Of a stretch of 64,000 nt of DNA, positions 22,036 through 35,500 are shown piece by piece. Location of the stretch: positions 1,137,501-1,201,500 of the forward strand of contig OX459103.1 of the NCBI GenBank assembly GCA_949775045.1. The letters run 5' to 3'. The position numbers and the translations under genes were made by a program. The first letter of the stretch is position 1; each line of letters starts with the position of its first letter. The stretch comes from Metridium senile (Eukaryota; Cnidaria; Anthozoa; Actiniaria; Metridiidae). The notes below the pieces were generated by a model. That model worked only from the letters and a program-made list of their open reading frames with translations, was not told where the DNA came from and did no database searches.

Positions 22036-23480
22036 TGTCTTCCGGTTCAATCTGTTGCGTAACGCTAATGACACTTGTTGACATTTGTTACCGTTAAGCG
22101 TACGTATCATCACGTATTATCGGTCGTTTTACATTTCTTCTTACGTGATACCTGTTGCGGTTTGTCATCTAGTATGTATTGTTATATCTTTCATCATATA
22201 CACAAGGGTTTTACGTTTGTGTTGGGGTTTTTTACGTTTATTATGCTGCGTAATTATAGCGTTAGTTTTAATGGGTTTACGTTAGTTTTAATGGGTTTAC
22301 GTCTGTGTTGCACGTGTTGCGTTTTTGATTCTCAATGTGCGTTAAGGTAATTGTTTTTAGCCTTTACACTTTTTTGGCACATTGCAAAATTGTTGCGTAA
22401 ACCATGCGTAAATTCTAGTCGTTATTGCGCTTGAGTTCCGTCTTGATACAATACGTTGCATGTCTCAAGGAAGTTCGAAGTCGTTTTTCAGTCGGCTTTT
22501 CAAGCGTATATTCATCGTACCTAACGCACATAAACGATAAAGGAAGCAATGTAAAGCAGCTCTACGTGACTAGGGAGCTCAGTTTACGTAGAGCATGACG
22601 GTCCGACGGAAGCATTGCGGTCCAGTGTGGACTAGGATATCGTGACGTAGAAACACGTAAAGCTCTCTCTTCTAACCATCAATCATTACGCCGCAGGGTT
22701 GTCTTTGATTAGCCGTTTTGGGCTGTACTTTCTTTCACTCTTTCACGTTATTTCTATGTTTTATGTTAACTTATAGATAAAACATGGTCTGAAAAACTGG
22801 CAAATGTCGATGATACGATAAGACCTTTGCTGGTGTTTGTGCCATCAGCACTATTAACTTTGATACAGATTGGATGTTTTATTCGTCAGATATTTATCAA
22901 AGTTAATGAAACTGATGCATAAAACATCAATCCTTTATTGGGATTTAAAGGTCTGTACATGTGACCACAATGGACAACTACGATTGGACTAATAGGTCAT
23001 GAATTAATAATTTGATAAACATTGTAAATGTAATATTATGTGTGAAAACCCCCTTTGAAGGCTTCTCCCTGTTTACTTTCCTCTACTCGATGTTCTTGTA
23101 CTCTTTATATAAACATTGATTTAATAGACATCAAGTTTTGTTGTGTGGTCTTAGCCCCATGTGTGGTTGAAGTAGAATCATTTATTATTGGATGACTTCT
23201 AGTCTAAGCCCCGATATCTCATTACCATTTGCCATTCTTTGCCCATCCTGCTTTAATTTTACAAATAGCAAAGTTGCAAATTTTGAACACATTGTTTTAA
23301 GCCATCCTGGTTGCGCTATAGTCGATTATGGAGCCAGTTATTTGAACCCTTGTTGTTAACTGGTTGAGTGCTGATCGAACTTTGGACATTCTGGTGTTCG
23401 TGACTAAGCAAAGCAACTATGAGTACAATTAATCACATTAGCAATTTCCTTGAGTATTGGGGTTAAGTTATCACTGAGAA
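22036..23480. other. Intergenic between genes A and B, no gene seen
   Basis: AT-rich sequence with one inverted pair, ATTAACTTTGATA near 22854 and TATCAAAGTTAAT near 22896. No supported coding feature. Confidence 0.4.
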
Positions 23481-23483
23481 AAG

Positions 23484-23655
23484 AACCTCTGATACCGTAG
23501 TGGACTATGGGAAACTTGTGTATCAAGTAGCTTTATTTCTGGGAAAATACTTCAACTTTTGAGACCGTAGAGGACTATGGGAAACTTGTGTATCAAGTAG
23601 CTTTATTTCTTGAAAAAGACTTAAACTTTTGATACCGTTGTGGGCTATAAGATAT
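23484..23655. repeat. Tandem duplication, about 75 bp
   Basis: TATGGGAAACTTGTGTATCAAGTAGCTTTATTTCT occurs twice in full, and TTTTGA-ACCGT three times. Confidence 0.75.
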
Positions 23656-24197
23656 ACGATCAGCAATCGAGGCAGTGTGGCCCAAACCAGGCCTACTTTG
23701 GGTCCTAAAATTGCCGTAATTTTAGGCGATTTTATCAAAAAGCTCCTAAATTCTAAGGAGATCTTAGGCGATTTTAGGCGATCTTGATACTGATATACGT
23801 GGGACAAACTAGTGATTCTCCCATTTCGTAACCATGGTTGTATTGGATACGGTGACCTACCCATGATACTTTTCGGTGTTGTAATCATAGAATTGATACT
23901 CTTGAGCAACAACGCTTCTTGAAATGTTGTATACAGCTATTTCAAAAAACGTAGAATACTGAATACTGAATAGTGCATTGCAAGACCGAAATGCATTGTG
24001 AGTCATCTAATATACAACGAAAATATACGACGAAAATATACGACGAAAAGTATATAAGACAACCATCATCCAGTCTATGCATACACCATCGCCTGATGAA
24101 GACTAGCAGATTGCAGTCGAAACGTCGCGGTATTTCTACCAATGACCTCAATCGTGAGACAATTGATTAAGTATCCTTTTAATTTCATGTAATATAG

Positions 24198-24245
24198 TTT
24201 AAAGCATAGTTAGTAGAGGGGTCCCTTCTACTAACTATGTTTAAA
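24198..24245. other. Short near-perfect palindrome
   Basis: TTTAAAGCATAGTTAGTAGA and its inverse around a GGGTCCC-like centre. It could be a small transposon or a hairpin. Confidence 0.7.
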
Positions 24246-24279
24246 GTAAACTAAATAATAATTAGTTATTTTATTCTTA

Positions 24280-24573
24280 GAGTGCAAACAATATAGAGTG
24301 ATTTTCATGCGACTGTGAAATAATAACTAAGCTAATAGACACTAGTAGACCCTAAGCCCATTGTATTCTTTTGTTGATATATGACTATTAGACACTATTA
24401 AACACTGACTATTAGTAATTGTTTCACAGTCCGATGAAAACCACTCTAACCGTGAAACAAGTAGTACCAATTAGTCCTAAATAGTGCTAATTAAACAAAA
24501 GAAAGCAATACAATTAGCATAAAATATCACTATTTAGTACTAATTATGTTGCACGCTTTTAATGTTTGTACTC
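24280..24573. mobile_element. TA-flanked MITE (GAGTGCAAAC type) with a nested one
   Basis: Outer ends GAGTGCAAAC and GTTTGTACTC flanked by TA resemble the 5043 and 58254 elements. Inside, at 24296-24446, is a second TA-flanked element with inverted ends GAGTGATTTTCATGCGACTG and GTCCGATGAAAACCACTC. Confidence 0.78.
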
Positions 24574-24723
24574 TAGTGCATTCCATTCCGAACAATGTAC
24601 GAGCTAGTTATGGGAGAAAATAGCGATGTATAATTATTTTTCATTTCAAAATTAATGACACCCACAATATTCTTTGGTCTTGGAATGCACTTATCAGTAT
24701 TCAATGTTTGTTGAAATATATAT

Positions 24724-25015
24724 ATACACCTATTTCAATAATCGTTGTCGCAATCAAAGCTGCAGTCCACACTATGCCTGCAAAGGATGTCGGTATTTCT
24801 TCTCTTGTTATCGATTTATTCATAGGATATTTTGGTTGTACGTGTTTGTGTTATATGACCATAACAAGCTCTTACACTGGTAGATGATGAAACAAATATT
24901 TTATTTAAAAAACGTGAAATAAATCACACATTCTGTTCATATTACCGACATCCTTTGCAGGATTCAGAGAGTGGACTGTAGCTTCGGCTGCGACAATGAT
25001 TTTTGAAACGTGTAT
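24724..25015. mobile_element. MITE with about 75 bp inverted ends (TGCAAAGGATGTCGGTA family)
   Basis: ATACACCTATTTCAATAATC and CCTGCAAAGGATGTCGGTA are repeated inverted on the right. The second copy, in reverse orientation, is at 56658-56938. Confidence 0.87.
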
Positions 25016-25659
25016 ATATATATATATAGACTCGGTATGTGCAGTAACTTATGTACTGATTAAACGTTTTTGATAATTATCGATAAGTAATGATGTGTGT
25101 AAGAAGTAGGCAACTCTCTATTGTTCTGCGGCAATAGCAACCTCCCAACATAAGAATGTCTTAGTTTTAATTTCAGACTGAAAGTATATCAGCCTATAGA
25201 TAAGACATTTTAAAAATAAAATGTCCAAAAACTATGTTTTGGAACAAAGTTTCTTTTATACTAAAAGATCTCTTCCAATCATAAGCGCTCAAAACAATAG
25301 CCAAAAGACGTTTAGAATTTGATATGTTCCCCACATAGAAATTTTGATACTTAAAGGCTCAGGAAATCTTAGATGAAAAGGGAATTAGATATCAAATAAA
25401 ATATTAAAAAATCCGCTTAGTTTTGAAATAATGGCAGATTTTCATGTTTTAACCAATGAGATGGACGGATTAGACAATGCACAATCAGCACCTTTCTGCA
25501 TTCCATTGCCTGCCTCGTTCTTACACACATCATTACTTAAGTATTATGAAACCATTAACTGTTAATTACACATTATTTACAAGGTATATCAATGTACGAA
25601 ACCTACAAACGTCTTTATTATAACTCACAAATAATCCTCCAATCACATCTCCGCATTTA

Positions 25660-25895
25660 GAGCAAATGCAGTTAAACCATGAAATGCAATCTAAGAAAGT
25701 ACTAACAAATAGGGACTATTTTGTCACTATCGCTCAACCAGAACATTTTGAGACAAAAGAGTAATACACAAGAAACCTCATTATCCTTTGTTTTATTATT
25801 TATTCTGGGTGAATAGTAGCAACAATTAGTCACTAAATAGTGACTATTTGTTAGAATTTACTTGATATTATTTCATGGTTTAACTGAATTTGCTC
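25660..25895. mobile_element. TA-flanked MITE (GAGCAAATGC family), uninterrupted copy
   Basis: Same family as 4995-5330 but without the 150 bp insertion, so it is the empty-site control. It carries a separate segment (about 25769-25824) absent from the other copy. Confidence 0.85.
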
Positions 25896-26499
25896 TAAGT
25901 CACGTGGCGATCCATTATTTTGCGATATTGGACAGCAACCTATTGGACTGCAACATTTTAATTGTTTACTAGAGATATTTTGAACAAATTATTTGTTCGG
26001 TATAATAAGACACCTATAATAATAATAATAATAATAATAATAGTAAGTTCTTATTAAACGTATTATGCATGGTATATCTCAATACGTTTTAGAGTTTAGG
26101 ATTCATCCTCACCCATTATGACATATATAGTTAAGTCTCGATTTCAATATCAAATTCTACCATAATTGGCTCGGATGAATCCAGATGTATAATATTTATC
26201 AATTGAATAATATATCTTTGTCCTTCGAACTAGTTCGTTCTGTTTAGAGCAAAGTACGTTGAAATTGGGCTCCCTGTGGCGAAAGGATTTTTCTTAATTA
26301 TTTAAGTATATAAATTGCTTAACTGCGCATGCGTGCGCGTTATAAATCGCTGCCATAATGTAGTACGTATAGGAGCTACACAGGAAACCCACGAAAAGCG
26401 TATAGATTTAGCATTCATATAAGATGTGGCATATCTAAACTTTTCTTATATTTCTAAGAAGGATATATCTCCTTCGATTTCAAAGAATTGCAACGGCCT

Positions 26500-26599
26500 T
26501 CACCAAGTGGAGCACTTCTTGATGGGATTCATAGCTGAGCCCGTTGGACATTTGAACACTTTAGAAAATTCTGGAAAGTTCTGCAAAGGACCATTGACC
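26500..26599 (-). CDS. Gene B exon 19 (C-terminus and stop)
   Basis: Reads VNGPLQNFPEFSKVFKCPTG then SAMNPIKKCSTW and TGA. The MNPxKKCxxW ending is diagnostic of M13 peptidases. Confidence 0.95.
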
Positions 26600-29500
26600 C
26601 TGTGGAACAAAAATAATATATATTTCAAAACTGCTCGAGGATTGGTCATGATGATCATAGTAGTGGTGATAATGATGGTTATGATGATGGTGGTTGTGGT
26701 GGTGATGATGTTGGTGATGATGATGTTGATGCTGGTGATGATGATGTTGATGCTGGTGATGATGATGATGATGGCGGTTGTGGTGATAATGATGATGATG
26801 GTGGTTGTGGTGGTGGTGATTTTAATGATGATGGTGGTGTTTTTGACGATAACGATAGTGGTGGTGGTGGTTATGATGATTATGATGATGACAAAGATGA
26901 TAATGATACCGGTGACGTTGATGCGATGACTAGATAATCGATAACGTGCTAATAACAAATGAATGAATACCTTAGAGGAGAAGGTGAATGTATACCAAAA
27001 ACCTCATTTTCATACATGAACGGAGGGATATTTTTACACCAATTCTACGAAAAACAAAACAAACAATTTAGACAACTGATTACTGGTTATGTTTAGAGTA
27101 AAAGAATAAACTCTTTCAACATTGTTAAAACGTGTTGAATCGATGATTAATTGATATTGAAAGAGTTGAAAAACGTTTAAACATTGCCATTCAACAAAAT
27201 CGAACGGACGTTGAAGCAAATGTTGAAATCGTTTGCCCGGGCCTTTAACGTCAAAAACGTCAGTATGCTGTGTGCAAGTTCTTCTTTGCTTTGATACTCT
27301 TGTATAATATATTCGATTTTAAAACACTTACTCGTGCGTAGCTAAGAAAGAACAACTGTTCATTATTGAATAAACCGGGAAGCGAAGGCTCTTCGCCATT
27401 TCTCTTCACCCATCTTTGATATGCCTTCAAATAATGGAGATATACGTTAGCACTACAATACGTCTTGTTATTCTACTTGTTAGGTGTTTGCCTACCCCAG
27501 TGGGTACCAGAGGTCCAAAAAGGAATGGTCCCTTTCGGACCTCTGGTACACAGGGTAATGTTTATCTACCCAAGTGGGTACCAGAGGTCCAAAAAGGAAT
27601 GGTCCCTTTCGGACCTCTTGAACACAGGGAAATGTTTACCTACCCCAGTGGATACCAGAGGTCCAAAAAGGAATGGTCCCTTTCGGACCTCTGGTACACA
27701 GGGAAATGTTTACCTACCCCAGTGGATACCAGAGGTCCAAAAAGGAATGGTCCCTTTCGGATCTCTGGTACACAGGGTAATGATTACCTTGAATGATTCT
27801 CGAACACCAACATTATCACCGATATTCTCCGGCAGAGTTCTTTCTCCATCAACCTGAACAGTAAATATGATATCATTTCACATGATGATGATGATGGTGG
27901 TGATGATGATGATGATGGTGATGATGACGATGATGATGGTGGTGGTGGTGGTGGTGATGGTGATGTTTGGGGTTGTGGTTGTGGTGAGACATGATCAAAA
28001 TAATGATAATATGAAAATGATGATGATTCTGCTGTTGATGAAATCCATCATGATGGTAACTGTGATAAAGATAATGTCGATAATGATAATGATATTGATG
28101 ATAATGATATTGATGATAATGATAATCATGTCGATGATGATGATAACACTAGCGATGATGATAATTCAAATTGCAATATTGATGACAACACGACAATAAA
28201 CAAATTTAATAATGGACAATGTACAATCATGTGCAAAATTGACTTTTTTATGAGCGTTTTCGTTTTCGTTTAAAAAAAAATACTAAATCTATCAATTTGA
28301 TTTGCAAACCTCCTTCCCCCCTAAGCAATGTTGATTGGTCTTTCAAATGACAACCGTTTCACATTCCCACAATTCAACATTGATACGGGGAAGAGGGGGA
28401 AACGGAAAAATGATGTTGAAATATTTTTCATGTAAAAACCAGATAATGTCCCAAGGTATTTTGCACATGATTGTAGCCTGAGTAACGACAGGCTCTCAGA
28501 GATGGAAAGGCCTGATCCTCAGGCTATAGACAATGATTATATAAAACTAAAGAATATCGCAGTGCATACCGGGAAGCCTCCAAAGGTGTATTTATTATAC
28601 TGGTCAACCAAACATCTTGTTCTGTTTTTGTAACGAGCCAGAGTCAAGTCCGTCCACCATTTCACGTTATTGCCATCTTTATCGTAATCTTTACCTGGAA
28701 TATATTAAAACATGCTTTATTTAATCTGAACATGACAGTCATTACTGTCAATACACCATGGGTAGTTTTATAGGGTATTCTAAAGGGTTTTCATAGGATA
28801 TTCATACGGCCGTATTTCATAGGGTATTTCACAGGCTATTCATAGGCTATTTCATAGGGTATTTCATAGGCTATTCATAGGGTATTTCACAGGCTATTCA
28901 TAGGGTATTTCATAGGCTATTCATAGGGTATTTCATACTAGGCTATTCATAGGGTATTTCACAGGCTATTCATAGGGTATTTCATAGGCTATTCATAGGG
29001 TATTTCACAGGCTATTCATAGGGTATTTCATAGGCTATTCATAGGGTATTTCATAGGCTATTCATAGGGTATTTCACAGGCTATTCATAGGGTATTTCAT
29101 AGGCTATTCTTTGCTAGGGTTTTCGAAGGCTTTTCGGATAGGTATTTCATAGGCTTTTCATAGGGTATTCATAGGGTATTTCACAGGCTATTCATAGGGT
29201 ATTTCATAGGGTATTTCATAGGCTATTCATAGGGTATTTCACAGGCTATTCATAGGGTATTTCATAGGCTATTCTTTGCTAGGGTTTTCGAAGGCTTTTC
29301 GGATAGGTATTTCATAGGCTTTTCATAGGATTTTCATAGGGTATTCATACGGTATTCATAAGTATTTCATAGGGTTTTCACATAGTATTTCATAGGGTTT
29401 TCACAGGGTATTTCATAGGGTTTTCACAGGGTTTTTCATAGGCTATTCATATGGTTTTCATAGGCTTTTCGGATAGGTATTTCATAGGCTTTTCGAAGGC

Positions 29501-32500
29501 TTTTCATAGGGTATTTCATAGGCTATTCATAGGGTTTTCACAGGGTTTTCATTGCTCCAGATCAGTCGTATTGAATGTTTAAGAAAGGATATGACGATGG
29601 TATGTACATACCTGTTGAATCAAAGCCATGTAGAAATTCATGTGCTATGACTGCGCCAACACCTCCATAGCTTACAGCCCTGGAAACGATAAAACATTGA
29701 AGACCACACTTACAGTACACTATTGAGTACATGTTTCATCCATTCGTGCATCCATTTAACATTCATCTATTAATCCATTTGTCATTTATTCATCCATCCA
29801 TCCATAATTTTATACTTAGATAGTGATTCTATACTTCATATTTATATATAGCGTTAATTAGTCCAATGTAATTAGAATATAAGCACGGCTTATAGGGAGA
29901 CAAAATGTTTATATTTTGCATGTAATTATTTGATATTTTACTACCGTGGGAAAGTCAATAAGCGGGCCGTACTTTTTCCGTACGGACCGGAAAAGCGAGA
30001 GCAGCTTTGCTTTTTCCTCTTTGAATATCGTTTTTTTTTGTTTATTTTACTAGTTCTTTCGCAGTATTTTTGGCTTTTTATTTTCTTATTTGACGGATTA
30101 TTTTTTGATGACAATGAGAAAACTACGTTCGCATGAAAATTCGGAGAAGAACAGGTCGTAATATTATGTTTCCTATTTATATATTCTTTATTATAACTTT
30201 TTTCCCTAAAATTGCTATATAATAAATATCTTATTAACCTCGCTTGCTCGGGACGTACTGGAAGTTATGGAACCTCGTTGTTTTTTTCACTTTTATGGCC
30301 CTCGCGCGTATTAACATTACCTCACATTGCATTCATTCTCCAATCAACATCTTTAATTCGTTTAATTTCTCTATTCATTTTTTAAATAATGTATGATTGT
30401 TCGATATATTATATACCTTAAATAGTTTGCATCGTAGAAAGGTGGTTGTAGATATGCAGCAGGAAAAGCTGTGAACAAAAATTTAAAAAAATAATTTTAA
30501 TTAATTAATTCATATAGCATTACCATCTTTGTAAAAGGGACTTGCACTTACTGACTGTGTTGAGCATCGGGAAATAGTGTGGATTAACCAACAATGGAGA
30601 TTCCGTCCATCTATAATGATGATAATAGTTAACATATCAGATGATGACGATGATGGTGACGGTGATGATGATGATGACTGATGATAATGGTGATGATGAT
30701 GGTGTTGATAATAATTATGATGATGATGATGTTGATAATGATGATGACGATGATTTTGATAATAATGATGATGATGATGATAGTGATGATGATGATGATA
30801 GTGATGATGATGATGAGGGCGATGATAGTGACAACCACGACTGACAATGATGGTGATAATGATGACAACGTTTAGTTGAATAGAATGGTGTTGATGATGG
30901 TAATGATGATGACGATGATGTGATCAATGATGATGATGATGATGACCGGATAAACCATTTTAAATTTAATTATTTCTATACGTTACATATGTTATATCGG
31001 TACCTATTTGTTAATTTGAGGAGCAACACAATACTGCTACTATACTTACCGATTGCGGTTAATGGGTTTTCCCAAATTCGACAATTCTTTTTTCTTGTTG
31101 TTTTTGCCGATCGATACCATCGTGTCAAGTAAAGAATCCTTCGTAACAGTTATCTAAATAACACAATAATATCAGATAGTTGTAGGTAATTATATATTAA
31201 CAATAGTCCGCTTCACAGCTCCCTGCGCCATCTTTAAAGGTAGCCGGGCCTTAACACCGAAGCAAGACGAATGTTGAGCTTGCAATGATAGAGACCTTTT
31301 AACGCCTTACGGGACAATTATTCACGTTTCTCTATCATTGCAAGTTCAACGTTCGCCTCGCTTCAATACAAAGGCCCGGCTACCTTTCAAGATGGCGCAG
31401 GGAACTGTGAAGGGGACTATCAACAGAGACAAACGTATCCGGCAGAATATGATTAAATTAGGGGGTAGGGGTAGGGGCGGCTATGATTAAATCAGTAATT
31501 CTTTTGTTTGTCCTGTTATATCTTGGTACTCAACTTCGTTTCCACTACGTCTTGTGATGATACTTCTCTCATGTAGCCTGCGTAGCCAGGCGTTCCAGCG
31601 GGGGCCGAGGGGAAATGGGGAGAGGAGAGAGGAAAAGAAACACCTGCTCAGTTTTCCTCTCTTCTCTCCCCATTTTTCCTCGACCACCGCTGGAACACCT
31701 GGCTCTCATGTAGAGGTGTTTTCCATCACATAAATGCGTAATCAAGTATTTCAAGTATACCACAAAGGAGCATCAAGAGATTTAATGCATTGCAGTGATT
31801 AATAAATACATACATATTTCATTGAGGCGTCAAACTTGGCGTCATCTAGGATATAATCAGGATATCCATAGTTTCCTTTAACTGCGTCTGCCTGAAAAGT
31901 ACATTATAGATCATTTCGAATATTTAACCATCGGTACTACATGTATTTACCATGCTGCTATCAATATCACTATTATTATCATTACTAACATCATCATCAT
32001 CATCATCATCATCATTATCGATCAATGCCTTTTCATCATCACTGCTGTCATCAGGTGTCATCATCACCACTACCATCATCATCATTACTGTCATCATCAT
32101 CATCACCATCATCATGATCGCCATATCATCATCATCATCATCACCATCATCATCATTACTGTTATATTCTTACACAGTACTTGTCGCCATACATTCTAAC
32201 GATATCGTTCCATGGTTTCAATGTTTATAGACTATTACCTTTTCTGCTGCAGCTGCCTTTGATTTGTCATCCATCCATTCACTGTTCTTGAGAGTCTCCT
32301 TAAATACCTCTTGGATCGACTCGGCCAGCTCTTTAGCCTTATAATGAAATCACATAGCATGGTTACGGTGTGAAACTTACAAGATTAGTATGATAGCAAC
32401 ACCACCTACAATCACGATACCAACACTAACAGCAGCAACGACAACAACACAACTAACAACAGCGACCTCTTGGATCGACTCGGCTAGCTCGTTAGGCTTA

Positions 32501-35500
32501 TGATGGAATAAACACACATAGCATAGTTACGGTGTGAAACTTACAAGATTACTATGAGAGCAACAACATCTAAAATCACGATACCAACACTAACAGCAGC
32601 AACGACACTGAACAACACAACTAACAACAGCGACCTCTTGAATCGACCCGGCTAGCTCTTTAGCCTTATAATGGAATCAAAAATAGCATACTGAGTTACG
32701 GTGTGAAAGCTATGAGAGCAACAACACCTAACAACACCATCTTCATTATCATCATCACTATCATCATCAACATCATCATCATTATCATCACTATCATGCT
32801 CATCATCACTATTATCATCATCACTATCATCATCATCACTATCATCATCACTATCATCATCATCATTATCACTATCATCATCATCATCACTATCATCATC
32901 ATCATCATCACTATCATCATCATCATCACTATCATCATCATCGCTATCATCATCACTATCATCATCATCGTCACTATCATCATCATCACTATCATCACTA
33001 TCATCATCATCATCAACTATCATCATCACTATCATCATCATCATCATAACTATCATCATCACTATCATCATCATCACTATCACTATCATCATCATCACTA
33101 TCATCATCATCATCATCAACTATCATCTTCACTATCATCATCATCATCATAACTATTATCATCATCATCACTATGATAATGATATCACATAGCGTGGTTA
33201 CGGTGTGAAAGCTATGAGAGCAACAACACCTAACAACACCATCTTCATTATCATCATCACTATCATCAACATCATCATCATCATCATCACTATCATCATC
33301 ATTATCACTATCATCATCACTATCATCATCACTATCATCATCACTATCATCATAATCATCACTATCATCATCACTATCATCATCATCATCATCATCATCA
33401 TCACTATCATCATCACTATCATCATCATCATCACTATCATCATCATCTTACCAGTTCTTTGCTCTTCTTTGGAAACTTCTTATCAATGTATATTCTACTA
33501 AGAGAATCGGCAAAATTCTCTTTGGTATTGTGTTTACAATTGTCTTTTTTGTTAAAAGCAAGAAGGTTCAATCCTTTGATTCTAAAATTGATACTCAAAT
33601 CGTCTAGTTGCTGACTACCGTATTTATAAATTTGTTCAACCACTCGCCAGCCTATGTAGTTCAAAATAGCCCTGGGAATATGAAAAAAATATATTAATTG
33701 ACATCCATGAAAGACAGAAAGAAAAAGAATAAAAATCACAGTTTCTTAAATTCACTAGACTACGAGCAGCTCCTCTTTTCCCTTCAGAATCAGTCATTAA
33801 AAATACGAGCGCGCCGGAATCCTCTCCCTACTCACCCGATCTATTATCGGCGCACTCCGCAGGAATCCCGCGGCAATTTTTTTTAATCACTGATTCTGGA
33901 TTGAAATGTTCTGATTTCTAGTCTATAAATTAACTATATTTTCAATGAATGAATAAATGAAAACTTTATTTAACGAGGAGACCTCATCACCCTAAGGTGC
34001 TTTTCATGAGGGACCTCGATGTTTATCAATTAATTCTTGGCGACCTTTTATTGGAACAGGGTCTGAATGGGGGGGGGGGGGTCGCAATATGATCAGTTAA
34101 CAGCTAAATTTTAGCAATTTTCTCAGATATCAGTTAAATTAAAAACAAAGAAATATTTATTTTCAAATTTATTAATTAAAAGCAAAGAAATATCAGCTAA
34201 CAGTTATCCTAAAAAGACACGGAATTCTCAGTTAACAGTTAATTTTTAAGCCGTTTCTCAGTTAACTGTTAACCCCATTCCGACTCTGTTGAAATAGCCC
34301 GGGGGTATTCCCACATATTTGTTATACCGAAGGATATGTATATGTGTTTTTAGATCTCTTGTGGCTTATCCCTATCCAAAACTCCTATCCACTCCACCCT
34401 GGGGGGTACGCACCTTTTAATTAGGACATCCATATCTGTTACTATAATCTCCTGGTCTTGGGTCACTTTATATTTCTCATTACTCAGTAACTCGTTATAC
34501 CGAAGTATGTATGTGTTTTTAGACCTTTGGTTGCTTATCCCTATCCAAAACTCCCATCCACTCCACCCTGGGGAGTACGCACCTTTTAATTAGGTCATCC
34601 ATATCTGTTACTATAATCTCCTGGTCTTGGGTCACTTTATATTTATCGTTACTTAGTAACTCGTTATACCGAAGCATTATGTGTTTTTAGATCTCTTGTG
34701 GCTTATCCCTATCCAAAATAACCATCCACTCCACCCTGGGAAGTACTCACCTTTTAGATAAAGATCCAACACTTATATTCATCGTTTTAATTATGACATC
34801 CATATCTGTTACTATAATCTCCTGGTCTTGGGTCACTTTATAGTTTTGATTACTCAGTAACTCGTTAAACAGGACTAACCAGTCGATCTGATAAAGAAAT
34901 GTGTATTTCAGTGGTATACCTTATAATAACATAGTCGATGAATATAAGACGGATTACAGGATAATCAATAAGTGTTGCTAAATGATTTAACTATTCTTTC
35001 TACTTCAATGAATGCCACATCCGAATGCCGGTTATAAACAGTAAATATATCATGTTTTTATGCAGAACCAACCATTTTCGAAACACTGCCCCCTGCAGTG
35101 GTTTATTATGCGGTTTATTTATTAATTTTTTTAATTTAAATTTACAACAATTTACAAACAATAATAAGCTACAAATTACACAACGTAACAAAGAAAAAAA
35201 AACTACTTGTTTAGAACTTACAAATAATCATCTTACAATATCAAAACTTTCTTTTTTTTACAATAGTATTGATTTGTTTTTACTTTTTTTTGCTTCAAAC
35301 TTGACTATTTTACAATGTATTTACGTTTGGTATGATACTTTTTTATATATGTATCCTATATTCTTTTTTTCTTTTTTAACGTAATTATGCGATTTATGCA
35401 AAAAAGTTGTTAGTTTTACCTTAAAATCCTTTGTTTTTCCTTGTAGTTCACTGACTTTGTATTTTCCGTAGTATATTTCTTCATCAAAGTCACCATACCC

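Noticed and set aside
26426..26958. Open frames of over 150 codons on both strands near the end of gene B
   Set aside because: They run through the GATGGT repeat; only the 100 nt exon 19 on the minus strand is supported by M13 motifs and splice sites.
27416..27857. Plus-strand frames of 126 and 130 codons with repeated GTRGPKRNGPF
   Set aside because: Four 74 bp hairpin units, antisense to gene B exons 16 and 17.
32652..33152. Asp/Ser-rich and Ile-rich frames on both strands
   Set aside because: (TCA)n array read in different frames.
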